Assembly (NCBI GenBank): GCA_903932805.1
Contig: CAIZHO010000094.1
Span: 1 to 7,313, forward strand
DNA length: 7,313 bases
Reading direction: 5' to 3'
DNA from: an uncultured Roseiflexaceae bacterium
GTDB taxonomy: Bacteria > Chloroflexota > Chloroflexia > Chloroflexales > Roseiflexaceae
Positions 1 through 6,824 of the stretch are shown piece after piece. Every line of letters begins with the position of its first letter. Positions within the stretch are counted from its first letter, which is position 1. The notes beneath the pieces were generated by a model, which saw nothing but the letters and a program-made list of their open reading frames with translations, searched no databases and was not told the origin of the DNA. The translations under genes were made by a program, and so were the position numbers.

Positions 1-1159
1 CCCAAGATGCGAGTGTATCGGTAGGGAGCGCGCCGCCGCCGATGGTGCTCGTCGACGCACGTACCTCCCAGGGCGAACCGAGCTGTTGTTGAAGCATATG
101 GGCGCGCTCAGACAAGGTGCTGCGTGGGGTGCTGATCATCTGCCAAATAGGAATTTCGGCTTCTGCGTGCTGCATCACATAGGCGAGTAATGTCGCATGG
201 ATACCCGCAATGCTCGTCTTGTCGAGGCGTACCGCCCGCATCAACGGGTGCGTACTCAGGCGCTGCAGCACGCTGTTCTTGCCGACGATCAGTCCCGCTT
301 GCGGGCCACCGAGCAGCTTATCACCGCTGAAGCAGACCAGGTCGGCCCCTGCCGCAACGGTTTCGGGAACACATGGTTCGGCGGTCAACCCATATGCCGT
401 GACATCGATGAGTGATCCGCTGCCGATGTCATCGACAAGCACAATCCCATGCCGTTGTGCGAGTGCTGCTAATTCGCGTTTGTCCGGCGTATGGACAAAA
501 CCCAGTTGACGGAAGTTGCTTGTGTGCACGCACAATATCATTGCTGTACGGTCAGTAATTGCAGCCTCGTAGTCTCGGACATAGGTGCGGTTGGTGGTGC
601 CGACTTCGACCAACGTGGCACCGCTTTGCCGGAGGACATCCGGTATGCGAAAACCACCGCCGATTTCGACTGCCTCGCCGCGTGACACGATGACTTCGCG
701 CCCTGCAGCCAATGCCGTGAGAATCAACAGCACCGCTGCAGCGGTGTTGTTGACCGCTACACCGCCCTCGGCTCCGGTGAGATGGGCTAACAACGGCGAC
801 AGATGGCGGTTGCGTTCGCCACGGCGACCGTGTACTAAGTCGTATTCTATCGATGCCGAACCCGCGGCTGCCTGCATCGCGGTCTGCGCTGCAATGCTCA
901 GTGGTGCCCGCCCAAGATTGGTCTGCAAGAGCACACCGGTGCCGTTGAGGACTGGCCGCAACGTTGGTGTACACAACACGTCGAGCGCATGCACGACGCG
1001 GGCCACGCAGGTAGCCATGTCAGGGACGACGCCTTGTGTGCGGATGTCTGCGAGGACCGTACGACTCATGCTGACTACCATGCTGCGCGGGGCGGCAGTC
1101 AGTGGCGCAACGGTCGTCACCAGGGCATCAACAGACGGGAGCGAACGAAAAGGGTGCAT
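1..1159 (-). CDS. selA: L-seryl-tRNA(Sec) selenium transferase (selenocysteine synthase), 3' end cut off by the window
   Basis: This PLP enzyme converts seryl-tRNA(Sec) to selenocysteinyl-tRNA(Sec) using selenophosphate, in the cytoplasm. The frame is open from the ATG at 1159 to the left edge, giving 386 residues; the family is usually about 450-470, so roughly the last 70-80 are missing. Family signatures occur in order: FRSLPSVDAL near the N-terminus (residues 4-13), NGTGVLLQTNLGRAPLS (72-88), LTGAEGGVAVNNTAAAV (127-143), VSRGEAVEIGGGFRIPDV (158-175), VEVGTTNRT (184-192) and SGDKLLGGPQAG (278-289), where K281 is the expected PLP-binding lysine. GGGALPT (374-380) is the late family motif. 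The start is supported by the N-terminal SLPSVD motif and an AGAGG-type Shine-Dalgarno five to six bases upstream. It begins 20 bases after the CHAT-like gene, so it is probably co-transcribed with it. No in-frame stop or frameshift is seen. Identification is firm; what follows it downstream is out of view. Confidence 0.96.
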   Translation of the reverse strand, partial: MHPFRSLPSVDALVTTVAPLTAAPRSMVVSMSRTVLADIRTQGVVPDMATCVARVVHALDVLCTPTLRPVLNGTGVLLQTNLGRAPLSIAAQTAMQAAAGSASIEYDLVHGRRGERNRHLSPLLAHLTGAEGGVAVNNTAAAVLLILTALAAGREVIVSRGEAVEIGGGFRIPDVLRQSGATLVEVGTTNRTYVRDYEAAITDRTAMILCVHTSNFRQLGFVHTPDKRELAALAQRHGIVLVDDIGSGSLIDVTAYGLTAEPCVPETVAAGADLVCFSGDKLLGGPQAGLIVGKNSVLQRLSTHPLMRAVRLDKTSIAGIHATLLAYVMQHAEAEIPIWQMISTPRSTLSERAHMLQQQLGSPWEVRASTSTIGGGALPTDTLASW

Positions 1160-1179
1160 GACGACCTCTGTGCTGTTGA

Positions 1180-2343
1180 TTACGGGAGCATCGATTGGAG
1201 AAAGCGTGGCAGGACCCCGCCCCCCAGGAATCTGCCGAGTACGGTCACCAGTACCAGCAGACATACCACGAGTATCACGAGCCCCGTCGAGCGGAGCCAA
1301 TCCGCCCGGGCCGAAACCGGAGCACGTGTAAACACCTGCTCAGCGCCGGGCACCATACGCAATTGGGGGTACCCCCAGAGCGGGTCGATGTCGATGTTGC
1401 CGAGGACACGGCGCGCACGAGTCACCGCCAGATCAATGGGTGTGCCGTCGAGGATCGCGTTGTAGCAGGTTGCCGCGTATCGGGTAATCACATCCGCACG
1501 ACACATCCCTCCAAACGCAATTGCCGTTACGAGTGTCCGATTCAGCAGCAACGCTGCATAGATTTGAGGCAACGCCAACAGCTCTGCACTATGTGGGCCT
1601 GTGGGGGTGATGACGACCATGCCAATGCTTGGGTAGTGCTGGAGCATATCTTGGAGTTCATCGATGTCGATGGTCGTGTCGTAGTGCATGGTGACGACCT
1701 GGTCGGCGTCGAGGGTGACTGCCGCCACGAAGTGGATGATGTGCGGCGGGTTGCGACGCAGCGCAACGTCGATGTCGGTGCTGGTAGCGACGACGACGAT
1801 ATCGATGGTGATGCGTTGTTGCGCTATTTCGACCGACAACAACGAATGCAACAGCCGTAGCGCATCACTATCGGCTTCGCTCACGCAGACTAAGACCCGC
1901 AACGGACCTCCGCTTGTCAGAGTCGGAGCAGGATTGACGACGGCTGAGAGACGTACCACCGGGAAGTCGTCGGACCGTGCCGGTGCCCATGGTTGGCTCG
2001 CAGCAATGCTCGCCCACTCCCAGGGGAGAGCGGCGAGTTCGGGTACGGCAATTTGGAGTTGAATCTGCACGCGACGCTTGCTCCGCAATGCGATCGCTGC
2101 AGCACGTTGCATGAGGTCTTGGACTTCGGTCGGGTAAAGGACAGCGCCGAGTTCACGCCCGAGTTCATGCGGGTCGTCATAATACACGGGCGTCGGTGAA
2201 CCGAGCAGTCGCGCACCGATATCGAGCAATCGCTCGGGGATTTGGATGGGCAAAACGAGATTCTGGGCTTCGCAGAACGCGTAGAGGACAAACGCATTAT
2301 GTTCGTCGATCCCGATCGAAAGATGCAGGGGCATGACTTGCAT
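1180..2343 (-). CDS. CHAT-like (caspase-fold) protein lacking the catalytic His-Cys pair, with C-terminal membrane anchor
   Basis: The protein has 387 residues. Its middle follows the CHAT layout: an entry segment (HELGRELGAVLYPTEVQDLM, 59-78), PELAALPWEW (101-110, the conserved PWE), a strand ending in HIIHF (201-205), a strand MVVITPTGPHSA (242-253), then a helix and end segment (CYNAILDGTPIDLAVTRARR, 293-312) and WGYPQL (323-328). In active CHAT proteases the HF strand continues as GHG with the catalytic His, and the next strand carries Cys in an 'xACxS' motif. Here those places read HFVAAV and ITPTGPHSA, so both catalytic residues appear absent. Residues about 354-370 form one hydrophobic segment near the C-terminus, suggesting a tail-anchored protein with the CHAT-like domain in the cytoplasm. 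The start has an AGGAGG Shine-Dalgarno overlapping the upstream glycosyltransferase stop codon, 9 bases away. Family assignment is by eye; a binding or scaffold role is inferred. No TPR or effector domain is present. Confidence 0.75.
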   Translation of the reverse strand: MQVMPLHLSIGIDEHNAFVLYAFCEAQNLVLPIQIPERLLDIGARLLGSPTPVYYDDPHELGRELGAVLYPTEVQDLMQRAAAIALRSKRRVQIQLQIAVPELAALPWEWASIAASQPWAPARSDDFPVVRLSAVVNPAPTLTSGGPLRVLVCVSEADSDALRLLHSLLSVEIAQQRITIDIVVVATSTDIDVALRRNPPHIIHFVAAVTLDADQVVTMHYDTTIDIDELQDMLQHYPSIGMVVITPTGPHSAELLALPQIYAALLLNRTLVTAIAFGGMCRADVITRYAATCYNAILDGTPIDLAVTRARRVLGNIDIDPLWGYPQLRMVPGAEQVFTRAPVSARADWLRSTGLVILVVCLLVLVTVLGRFLGGGVLPRFLQSMLP

Positions 2344-2348
2344 GAGAG

Positions 2349-2354
2349 CCTCCT
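2349..2354 (-). promoter_or_regulatory. Strong Shine-Dalgarno of the CHAT-like gene
   Basis: AGGAGG on the minus strand, five bases before the ATG at 2343, overlapping the TAG stop codon (2355-2353) of the upstream glycosyltransferase. It is the strongest ribosome site in the operon and suggests the CHAT-like protein can be translated well independently of its neighbour. Confidence 0.7.
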
Positions 2355-3600
2355 ACGGGCGTGTGCGTGCGTCAAGCGCCTGGGTGTAGAGTGCGAGATT
2401 TTGTCGTGCGACCACAGGCCAATCAAAGGTCTGCATCACAATTTCAGCACCCGCCGCCCCCCATTGGGGCCACTGTTGGCGGCCAGTCAACATATCTCGC
2501 AGTCCGTCGTAGAGCGCAACAGTACTGCCTGGTGTGACGAGTATACCATTGACGCCTGTAAAGACTTTGTCAGGGATCCCACCTGCGGCGGTGGCCAGCA
2601 CGGGCAAGCGATGAATCATGGCCTCGAGGGTCACCAGCGATGACCCTTCGTAGAGTGTTGGATGCACGAACATATCGGCTGCTGCGTACAGGTTCTGCAG
2701 ATCGTCGTCGTCGACACGACCCGCAAACGTGACCTGTGCGGCGATTCCGAGGTGCTGCACCAATGCCTCGAGCGCTGCGCGTTCTTTGCCACTACCCACC
2801 AAGATCCAACGCCAGCGCTCAGGCAACAGCCCATTATGTACTGCGCGCGCCAATGCTTCTGCGAAGAGATGGTACCCTTTGTTGCGCTCGAGGCGACTGA
2901 CGCTGAGCAGCACCATGTCGTCGTGCGGGGCGTATTTGGTACGCATCGCATGGGTCTGCGTCGGCGACACCGGGGCCAGGTTTTCGCTACTATCAATCGC
3001 ACTGGGAACGACCACTACGTTGGCCGCATCGACGCCCAAATAGAAAGGCAGATCAGGTGCAGTACATGCATCGGTGGCAATGGTGTAATTTGCCTGACGA
3101 TGACCGTGGCTGTACATCGCACGGAACGGGATGTATGCCAGCCGTTTGCGCCAATCTTGCGTGCGGTATTCTTCGAGACCATGCGGATTCGCAAAAAACG
3201 GTATTGCTCGTAAGCGTACATCTGCAGCCCGTGCGACGGCATACCCATAGGCGCACAACCCCTGCGTATGGACGATGTCGTACGCACCAGCTGCTACGCG
3301 CTGCCCCACCAACGCTCCTTGGGCGAGCGTATAGCGCGGGTAGTTCAATTGCCGCCCCACGATAGAATTGGGGCGCAAAAAAGGACTCGTGTAGTCGTAG
3401 CGCATGGTCTCAACCCGCATCTGGGTGCGCAAACGGGCGAGCCCGGCTGCATCGTCACTGTGTTGGACGTAGAGGGTGATGTCGACGCCGAGGCGGGCGA
3501 GGTGGGTGGTCAAATGATAGACATGGCGCTCGATACCGCCATAGCCGTGGAGCGGGTAGACGACACGGGCCAACATGGCAACACGGATTGGTACACTCAT
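2353..3600 (-). CDS. Glycosyltransferase family 4 (GT-B fold), second of a pair
   Basis: This 415-residue retaining glycosyltransferase should transfer a sugar from a nucleotide donor to a glycan or lipid acceptor on the cytoplasmic side. The N-terminal acceptor domain has the glycine-rich loop YGGIERHVYHL (20-30) after the first strand. The C-terminal donor-binding domain begins near 228 and shows SVSRLERNKGYHLF (233-246), ILVGSGKER (266-274), and the E-x7-E donor motif with E318 and E326 (EGSSLVTLE), followed by AAGGIPD (338-344). Full length for the family, with no transmembrane segment or signal peptide. Its ATG overlaps the TGA of the preceding glycosyltransferase as ATGA, and a GGAG site lies 7 bases upstream inside that gene, so the two are probably translated together. 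Donor and acceptor cannot be told from sequence. It is clearly different in sequence from its neighbour, so the pair is not a recent duplication and probably adds two different sugars. Confidence 0.93.
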   Translation of the reverse strand: MSVPIRVAMLARVVYPLHGYGGIERHVYHLTTHLARLGVDITLYVQHSDDAAGLARLRTQMRVETMRYDYTSPFLRPNSIVGRQLNYPRYTLAQGALVGQRVAAGAYDIVHTQGLCAYGYAVARAADVRLRAIPFFANPHGLEEYRTQDWRKRLAYIPFRAMYSHGHRQANYTIATDACTAPDLPFYLGVDAANVVVVPSAIDSSENLAPVSPTQTHAMRTKYAPHDDMVLLSVSRLERNKGYHLFAEALARAVHNGLLPERWRWILVGSGKERAALEALVQHLGIAAQVTFAGRVDDDDLQNLYAAADMFVHPTLYEGSSLVTLEAMIHRLPVLATAAGGIPDKVFTGVNGILVTPGSTVALYDGLRDMLTGRQQWPQWGAAGAEIVMQTFDWPVVARQNLALYTQALDARTRP

Positions 3601-4832
3601 GATTGTGCTCCGATTGCATCATAGTGGGCCAACATCTGCGCGATGACGACATCTTGGGCGAAGGTTCGGCGTGCATGCTGCAGACTGTTGACGCGGAGCT
3701 GCGCCGCGAGTGCAGCATCCCCAGCGAGTCGCTGCGCTGCCGCTACAAATGCATCCAGGGTCGTGGCAAGCAGGCCGGTCGTACCATCGATGATAATCTC
3801 GGGTGTCCCGCCGGTCGGCATGGCAATGATGGGTGCACCACACGCAAGGGCCTCGAGCAATACCCGACTGAGTGGCTCGTCCCACGATGATGGGAACCAC
3901 AGGGCCTGACACCCAGCCATCAGACGCAAGACATCGTTGTGATCAACCCAATCGAGCACGATACATGGCACCGCCGCGTCTGCTGCTGCTGCCACGATAG
4001 CTGCTTGGAGGGGTCCGTCGCCGGCAATGACGATGGCTGGTGGACGGATACGCCTAATCAGCTCCGGTATGAATTGGGCACCCTTGTTGGCACTCAACTT
4101 GCCTACAAACAACACGTACTGCGCGGGTACGGCTATTTGTAGCGGTGTACTGACCAGTCGCTGGATTGCATCGACATCGACCATGTTGGGCACGGCGTGC
4201 ACGTTTGCCGTCGGGACCAACGCCCGCACCCGTGCCGCCATGTGGGCCGATACCGCAATGACCAAATCAGCGCGGGCGATGAGTTCGGCACGTTGGCGCA
4301 TCTGCCATGCATAGAACGGCGTCAGCAGACGTGTGCCGATGGAAGCACCGCGCAGTTGCAGGGTGCGCCAAATACCGCTCATACTGCGCTGGTCGCCGAC
4401 CATGTGCATCCCCGTTGCCTGCATATCCCACGGCCAGTGATCGCGTACGGTAATGACGATCCGCGTGCGATTGGTGCGCAGTGGCAGGGCGGCTTGGGCT
4501 GCCAACATATGTTGGGCATGCACAATCGTGGTGGCACTGGGGTGGAGCAACGTGCGGATCTGAGCACGCAGCGCAGGCACAACCATGACCATCCGTAGCA
4601 CCTGACGGATCTGGCCGTTTCGGTCTTTCTGATGATGGTCCTCGACCGTCGGGACTCCTGCGATGTCGGTCTGTTCACTGCCCGATTGCCCATCTGCGCG
4701 GGGAACCACTGCAGTGACGTGGGCACCCTGTGCGAGCAGCGCGGTCGCGAGCGCATGTGCGCTCCAGCCCGCCCCGCCGCATTTGGGGGGGAAGACATCG
4801 CTGGGCATCACAATGTGGCGTTGGCCGCTCAT
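3597..4832 (-). CDS. Glycosyltransferase family 4 (GT-B fold), first of a pair
   Basis: This 411-residue retaining glycosyltransferase has the usual two Rossmann-like domains. The N-terminal one opens with VFPPKCGGAGWSAHAL (13-28), the glycine-rich acceptor loop typical of GT4, and includes IVHAQHML (103-110) and DHWPWD (131-136). The donor domain starts at about 239 with VLFVGKLSANKG (240-251), IAGDGPL (269-275) and the E-x7-E motif, E319 and E327 (EPLSRVLLE), then PTGGTPEII (339-347). No membrane segment is evident, so it is likely cytosolic or peripheral. The ATG overlaps the stop of the BtpA-like gene as ATGA, with GGGGAG ending four bases before it. Its own TGA overlaps the next glycosyltransferase start in the same way. 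Sugar specificity is not deducible. Family is certain by motif; the pathway (surface polysaccharide, glycolipid or other glycoconjugate) is inferred from the neighbours. Confidence 0.93.
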   Translation of the reverse strand: MSGQRHIVMPSDVFPPKCGGAGWSAHALATALLAQGAHVTAVVPRADGQSGSEQTDIAGVPTVEDHHQKDRNGQIRQVLRMVMVVPALRAQIRTLLHPSATTIVHAQHMLAAQAALPLRTNRTRIVITVRDHWPWDMQATGMHMVGDQRSMSGIWRTLQLRGASIGTRLLTPFYAWQMRQRAELIARADLVIAVSAHMAARVRALVPTANVHAVPNMVDVDAIQRLVSTPLQIAVPAQYVLFVGKLSANKGAQFIPELIRRIRPPAIVIAGDGPLQAAIVAAAADAAVPCIVLDWVDHNDVLRLMAGCQALWFPSSWDEPLSRVLLEALACGAPIIAMPTGGTPEIIIDGTTGLLATTLDAFVAAAQRLAGDAALAAQLRVNSLQHARRTFAQDVVIAQMLAHYDAIGAQS

Positions 4833-5680
4833 GCGGCTCCCCGGGCTGCGGCGACGAAACGTTTCACACGATCGACATCGACAGGCTCGGCGATTGCGCC
4901 GCCCATTTTGATGCTTGACCCGACGATGACCCCATCTGCCACACTCATGAAGGCGGCGATGTTGCCGGCATCTGCCCCGCTCCCGATGATGATTGGCCGG
5001 TCGCCGGCGAGAGCTTTTGCTTCACGCACTTTGCCCAAATCAGGCGCGTCACCGGTCATCCGCCCCGAGACAATTAATGCGTCTGCCCCAAAAAAACGCG
5101 TCCACTCGATGTGCGTCGCCAAATCGATGCCGGGGAATCTGACGGAGTGCTTCTTGTCGACATCGGCCAGGATTTTGATCGATTCGGCATGGAGTTCTGT
5201 CCGGCGGCGCAGCAAATCAGCTGCACAGCCCTCGTCGAAACTGCCGGCATCCCAGACACCGGCACCCGTGAACATGCAGACGCGGATGAATTCGGCCCGG
5301 GCGGCGATTGCAATGGCCAGCAAGGCCACCCCGCCGTTGTGGACCAGATTGATCCCCATCGGCAAAGGGCAGACAGCACGCACCGCGGCGGCCACGACTG
5401 CGTGTGCGGCGATGCTTTCGGGCGGGATGTGGGCACCAGCACGGAACGGAATGTCCCACATGTTTTCGACGATGATCCCGTCACAGCCGCCGGCAATCAG
5501 TGCCTCTGCATCGGATTGTGCATGGCTGATGATATCGCGCATCCCATAGCCTTGGTACCCAGGTGCACCAGGCATCGGCCAGCAGTGGACCATCCCGATG
5601 ACTGGTTTGGCAGTGCGAAAAATATCGGCCAGCGTGGTGATTTGCAAGCTGTCGAGGTGTGCTTTCCAGATGGGTGGCAT
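4829..5680 (-). CDS. BtpA/SgcQ-family TIM-barrel protein
   Basis: The 283-residue product matches the BtpA/SgcQ family along its length: KPVIGMVHCWPMPGAPGYQG (25-44) is the hallmark first strand, followed by GGCDGIIVENMWDIPF (64-79), MGINLVHNG (108-116), EFIRVCMFTGAGVWDAG (130-146), DVDKKHSV (173-180), ADALIVSGRMTGDAPD (199-214), and the phosphate-binding end IIIGSGADAGNI (230-241) and ADGVIVGSSIKMGG (248-261). Known members include cyanobacterial BtpA, needed for photosystem I stability, and E. coli SgcQ of a cryptic sugar PTS operon; the reaction is not generally established. The C-terminal GSG and VGSS loops suggest a phosphorylated ligand. I chose the ATG at 5680 because AAAGAG ends five bases upstream and it lies 17 bases after the kinase stop. 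An in-frame ATG at 5713 would add 11 residues but has no ribosome site and overlaps the kinase. Sitting directly after a sugar kinase, it may act on that kinase's product (inference). Confidence 0.91.
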   Translation of the reverse strand: MPPIWKAHLDSLQITTLADIFRTAKPVIGMVHCWPMPGAPGYQGYGMRDIISHAQSDAEALIAGGCDGIIVENMWDIPFRAGAHIPPESIAAHAVVAAAVRAVCPLPMGINLVHNGGVALLAIAIAARAEFIRVCMFTGAGVWDAGSFDEGCAADLLRRRTELHAESIKILADVDKKHSVRFPGIDLATHIEWTRFFGADALIVSGRMTGDAPDLGKVREAKALAGDRPIIIGSGADAGNIAAFMSVADGVIVGSSIKMGGAIAEPVDVDRVKRFVAAARGAA

Positions 5681-5694
5681 GGATACTCTTTCTC
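5681..5694 (-). promoter_or_regulatory. Ribosome binding site deciding the BtpA-like start
   Basis: Read on the minus strand, GAGAAAGAG (5694-5686) ends five bases before the ATG at 5680. It is a weak purine-rich Shine-Dalgarno, but it is better than anything ahead of the alternative ATG at 5713, where the preceding bases are CGCTCCCGTT. Confidence 0.5.
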
Positions 5695-5697
5695 TGA

Positions 5698-6627
5698 CTA
5701 CTGCGTGAGCCATAACGGGAGCGTCTGTTGATTATCGCTGAGAAAACGACAAATCTCGCGGCGCGTCGGTTCGATGTCTGCGGCACCGCGGCGACTCGCC
5801 GTAAGCGCACCGGCCGCATTTGCGACGGCCAACGCGTCGACGACGGACGCACCATGGAATAGTGCACTACAAAAGACACCGCCGAAGGTGTCGCCGCAGG
5901 CGGTGGTGTCGATGGCATCGACCACATACCCCGGATGCGTGATGCGCTCTGCCCCGATGGACACCGCGGCCCCGCGTGCACCGCGCTTGGTCACGATCAT
6001 CTCGGCGTAACTCCCCAAAGCCCGTGGAACAGCCGCGACTTCGCGTTCGTTACCCATCAACACGGTCAATGGTGCGTCGAGCTGCGCCAAAATAGGGATC
6101 ACGAGCGGCGCAAGCGGATCACATAAGTCGAGTGACGTCTGCCAGCCTGCGGCGTGCGCACGGCGCAGGGCCGCAATGGTCAGGGCGCGTTGCGGATCAG
6201 CCAGGAGCGCATGCCCGCAGACATGCAACCAGCCGGCCACATCTGTGGGCTGGTCCGGTGCGTGCCATTGCACATTGGCACCGCGCGCACTCAAAAATGT
6301 CCGCTCCCCACCGGGCGTTACAGGGATGATGCACAGACCGGTTGCTTCGGTGGCGTCATATTGCACGGTCTCGATGTCTACTCCGGCATCCCGAGCGGTG
6401 TTGCGTACTTGGTCGGCGGCAGGGTCACGGCCCACGCGGCTCCAGAGGCGCACGGCGTACCCGAAGCGCGCAATAGCCACGGCACAATTGAGCCCTGTGC
6501 CGCCGCTACTCCAGGTGACACCGTGCGCTAAGACGTCACCGCCTTCGTGTGGCCAGGCGTCGATTGCCAGGCTCACATCGACATTCATATCCCCTATTAC
6601 GGTTACGACGTGGCGTGTATCTGTCAT
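5698..6627 (-). CDS. PfkB-family (ribokinase-like) carbohydrate or nucleoside kinase
   Basis: This 309-residue kinase should use ATP to phosphorylate a sugar or nucleoside hydroxyl in the cytoplasm. Motifs in order: VIGDMNVDVSL (10-20), the first-signature region SGGTGLNCAVAIARFG (41-56), LWSRVGRD (61-68), MGNEREV (191-197, the N..E metal-associated motif), TKRGARGA (213-220) and the second signature DTTACGDTFGGVF (240-252), where D246 is the expected catalytic base. The anion-hole residues read ACGD rather than the usual GAGD; E. coli ribokinase has AAGD, so activity is expected. The length is normal for the family. I chose the ATG at 6627. A TTG two codons upstream (6633) is in frame but lies between the -10 box and the ATG. 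No Shine-Dalgarno precedes the ATG, consistent with a leaderless message. It is the first gene of the six-gene operon. The substrate cannot be assigned. Confidence 0.93.
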   Translation of the reverse strand: MTDTRHVVTVIGDMNVDVSLAIDAWPHEGGDVLAHGVTWSSGGTGLNCAVAIARFGYAVRLWSRVGRDPAADQVRNTARDAGVDIETVQYDATEATGLCIIPVTPGGERTFLSARGANVQWHAPDQPTDVAGWLHVCGHALLADPQRALTIAALRRAHAAGWQTSLDLCDPLAPLVIPILAQLDAPLTVLMGNEREVAAVPRALGSYAEMIVTKRGARGAAVSIGAERITHPGYVVDAIDTTACGDTFGGVFCSALFHGASVVDALAVANAAGALTASRRGAADIEPTRREICRFLSDNQQTLPLWLTQ

Positions 6628-6633
6628 GTGCAA

Positions 6634-6662
6634 ATTATACCGTCAGCGACGGCACATGGGAA
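6634..6662 (-). promoter_or_regulatory. Predicted operon promoter giving a leaderless mRNA
   Basis: On the minus strand a perfect TATAAT lies at 6639-6634 and TTCCCA, matching four of six consensus -35 bases, at 6662-6657, separated by 17 bases. Only six bases lie between the -10 box and the kinase ATG at 6627, so transcription should begin at or next to the ATG. The absence of a Shine-Dalgarno there agrees with this. It is predicted from sequence only. Confidence 0.6.
6640..6652. promoter_or_regulatory. Inverted repeat in the operon promoter spacer, possible operator
   Basis: CCGTC-AGC-GACGG is a perfect 5-base inverted repeat lying wholly between the -10 and -35 boxes of the predicted operon promoter. 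It is flanked by a second inverted pair, CATGTGC (6625-6631) and GCACATG (6652-6658), and a further CATGTG is at 6678-6683. A bound repressor here would block RNA polymerase. The arms are short, so chance is possible. Confidence 0.3.
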
Positions 6663-6690
6663 CGTGACACGCAGGTGCATGTGTCGGGGA

Positions 6691-6719
6691 TTGACAAATA
6701 AATAGGTTTTGGCTAGGAT
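6691..6719 (+). promoter_or_regulatory. Predicted sigma-70-type promoter for the secreted repeat protein
   Basis: A perfect TTGACA (6691-6696) and TAGGAT (6714-6719, four of six consensus bases) are separated by 17 bases in an AT-rich stretch. The start of transcription would fall near 6726, leaving an untranslated leader of about 100 bases before the ATG at 6825. It diverges from the operon promoter, with the two -35 boxes about 28 bases apart. Confidence 0.6.
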
Positions 6720-6726
6720 ACTTTTA

Positions 6727-6741
6727 TTACGTATTGCGTAA
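6727..6741. promoter_or_regulatory. Short palindrome near the predicted plus-strand start, possible operator
   Basis: TTACG and CGTAA form a perfect inverted pair around five bases (TATTG), directly after the predicted transcription start. The placement suits a repressor site, but the arms are short and AT-rich flanks make chance matches likely. Confidence 0.2.
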
Positions 6742-6813
6742 ATTAATAGACAACTGGTGCTCATTCAATTCTGCGTGCAGATGCGCATATCTTTGTACCC
6801 AAAAGACATATAT

Positions 6814-6820
6814 AGGAGGT
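6814..6820 (+). promoter_or_regulatory. Shine-Dalgarno of the secreted repeat protein
   Basis: AGGAGGT ends four bases before the ATG at 6825. It fixes the start of this gene, which has no stop codon within the window. Confidence 0.8.
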
Positions 6821-6824
6821 CTCT

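Noticed and set aside
552..974. 140-codon minus-strand frame
   Set aside because: It overlaps selA in another frame; the selA frame carries continuous family motifs through the same bases.
585..1331. 248-codon open frame on the plus strand
   Set aside because: It lies antisense to selA and the end of the CHAT-like gene, has no family resemblance, and its composition is that expected from reading a GC-rich gene backwards.
1195..1860. 221-codon plus-strand frame
   Set aside because: Antisense to the CHAT-like gene, low-complexity Asp/His/Arg content and no ribosome site.
1160..2354. Defence island reading of the CHAT-like gene
   Set aside because: No gasdermin, TPR partner, nuclease, toxin or phage-related gene is visible, and the catalytic residues are missing.
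4632..5549. 305-codon plus-strand frame
   Set aside because: Antisense to the BtpA-like gene, whose motifs are unmistakable on the other strand.
1..6627. In-frame UGA selenocysteine codons, looked for because selA is present
   Set aside because: All gene ends fall at natural family ends or at overlaps with the next gene, and no gene continues its family similarity past a TGA.
6628..6633. TTG start two codons upstream for the kinase
   Set aside because: It would lie directly after the -10 box, upstream of the expected transcription start, and adds nothing to the family match.
6781..6788. ATGCGCAT palindrome in the leader of the secreted protein gene
   Set aside because: Eight bases only, no repeat elsewhere in the window and no promoter alignment; likely chance.
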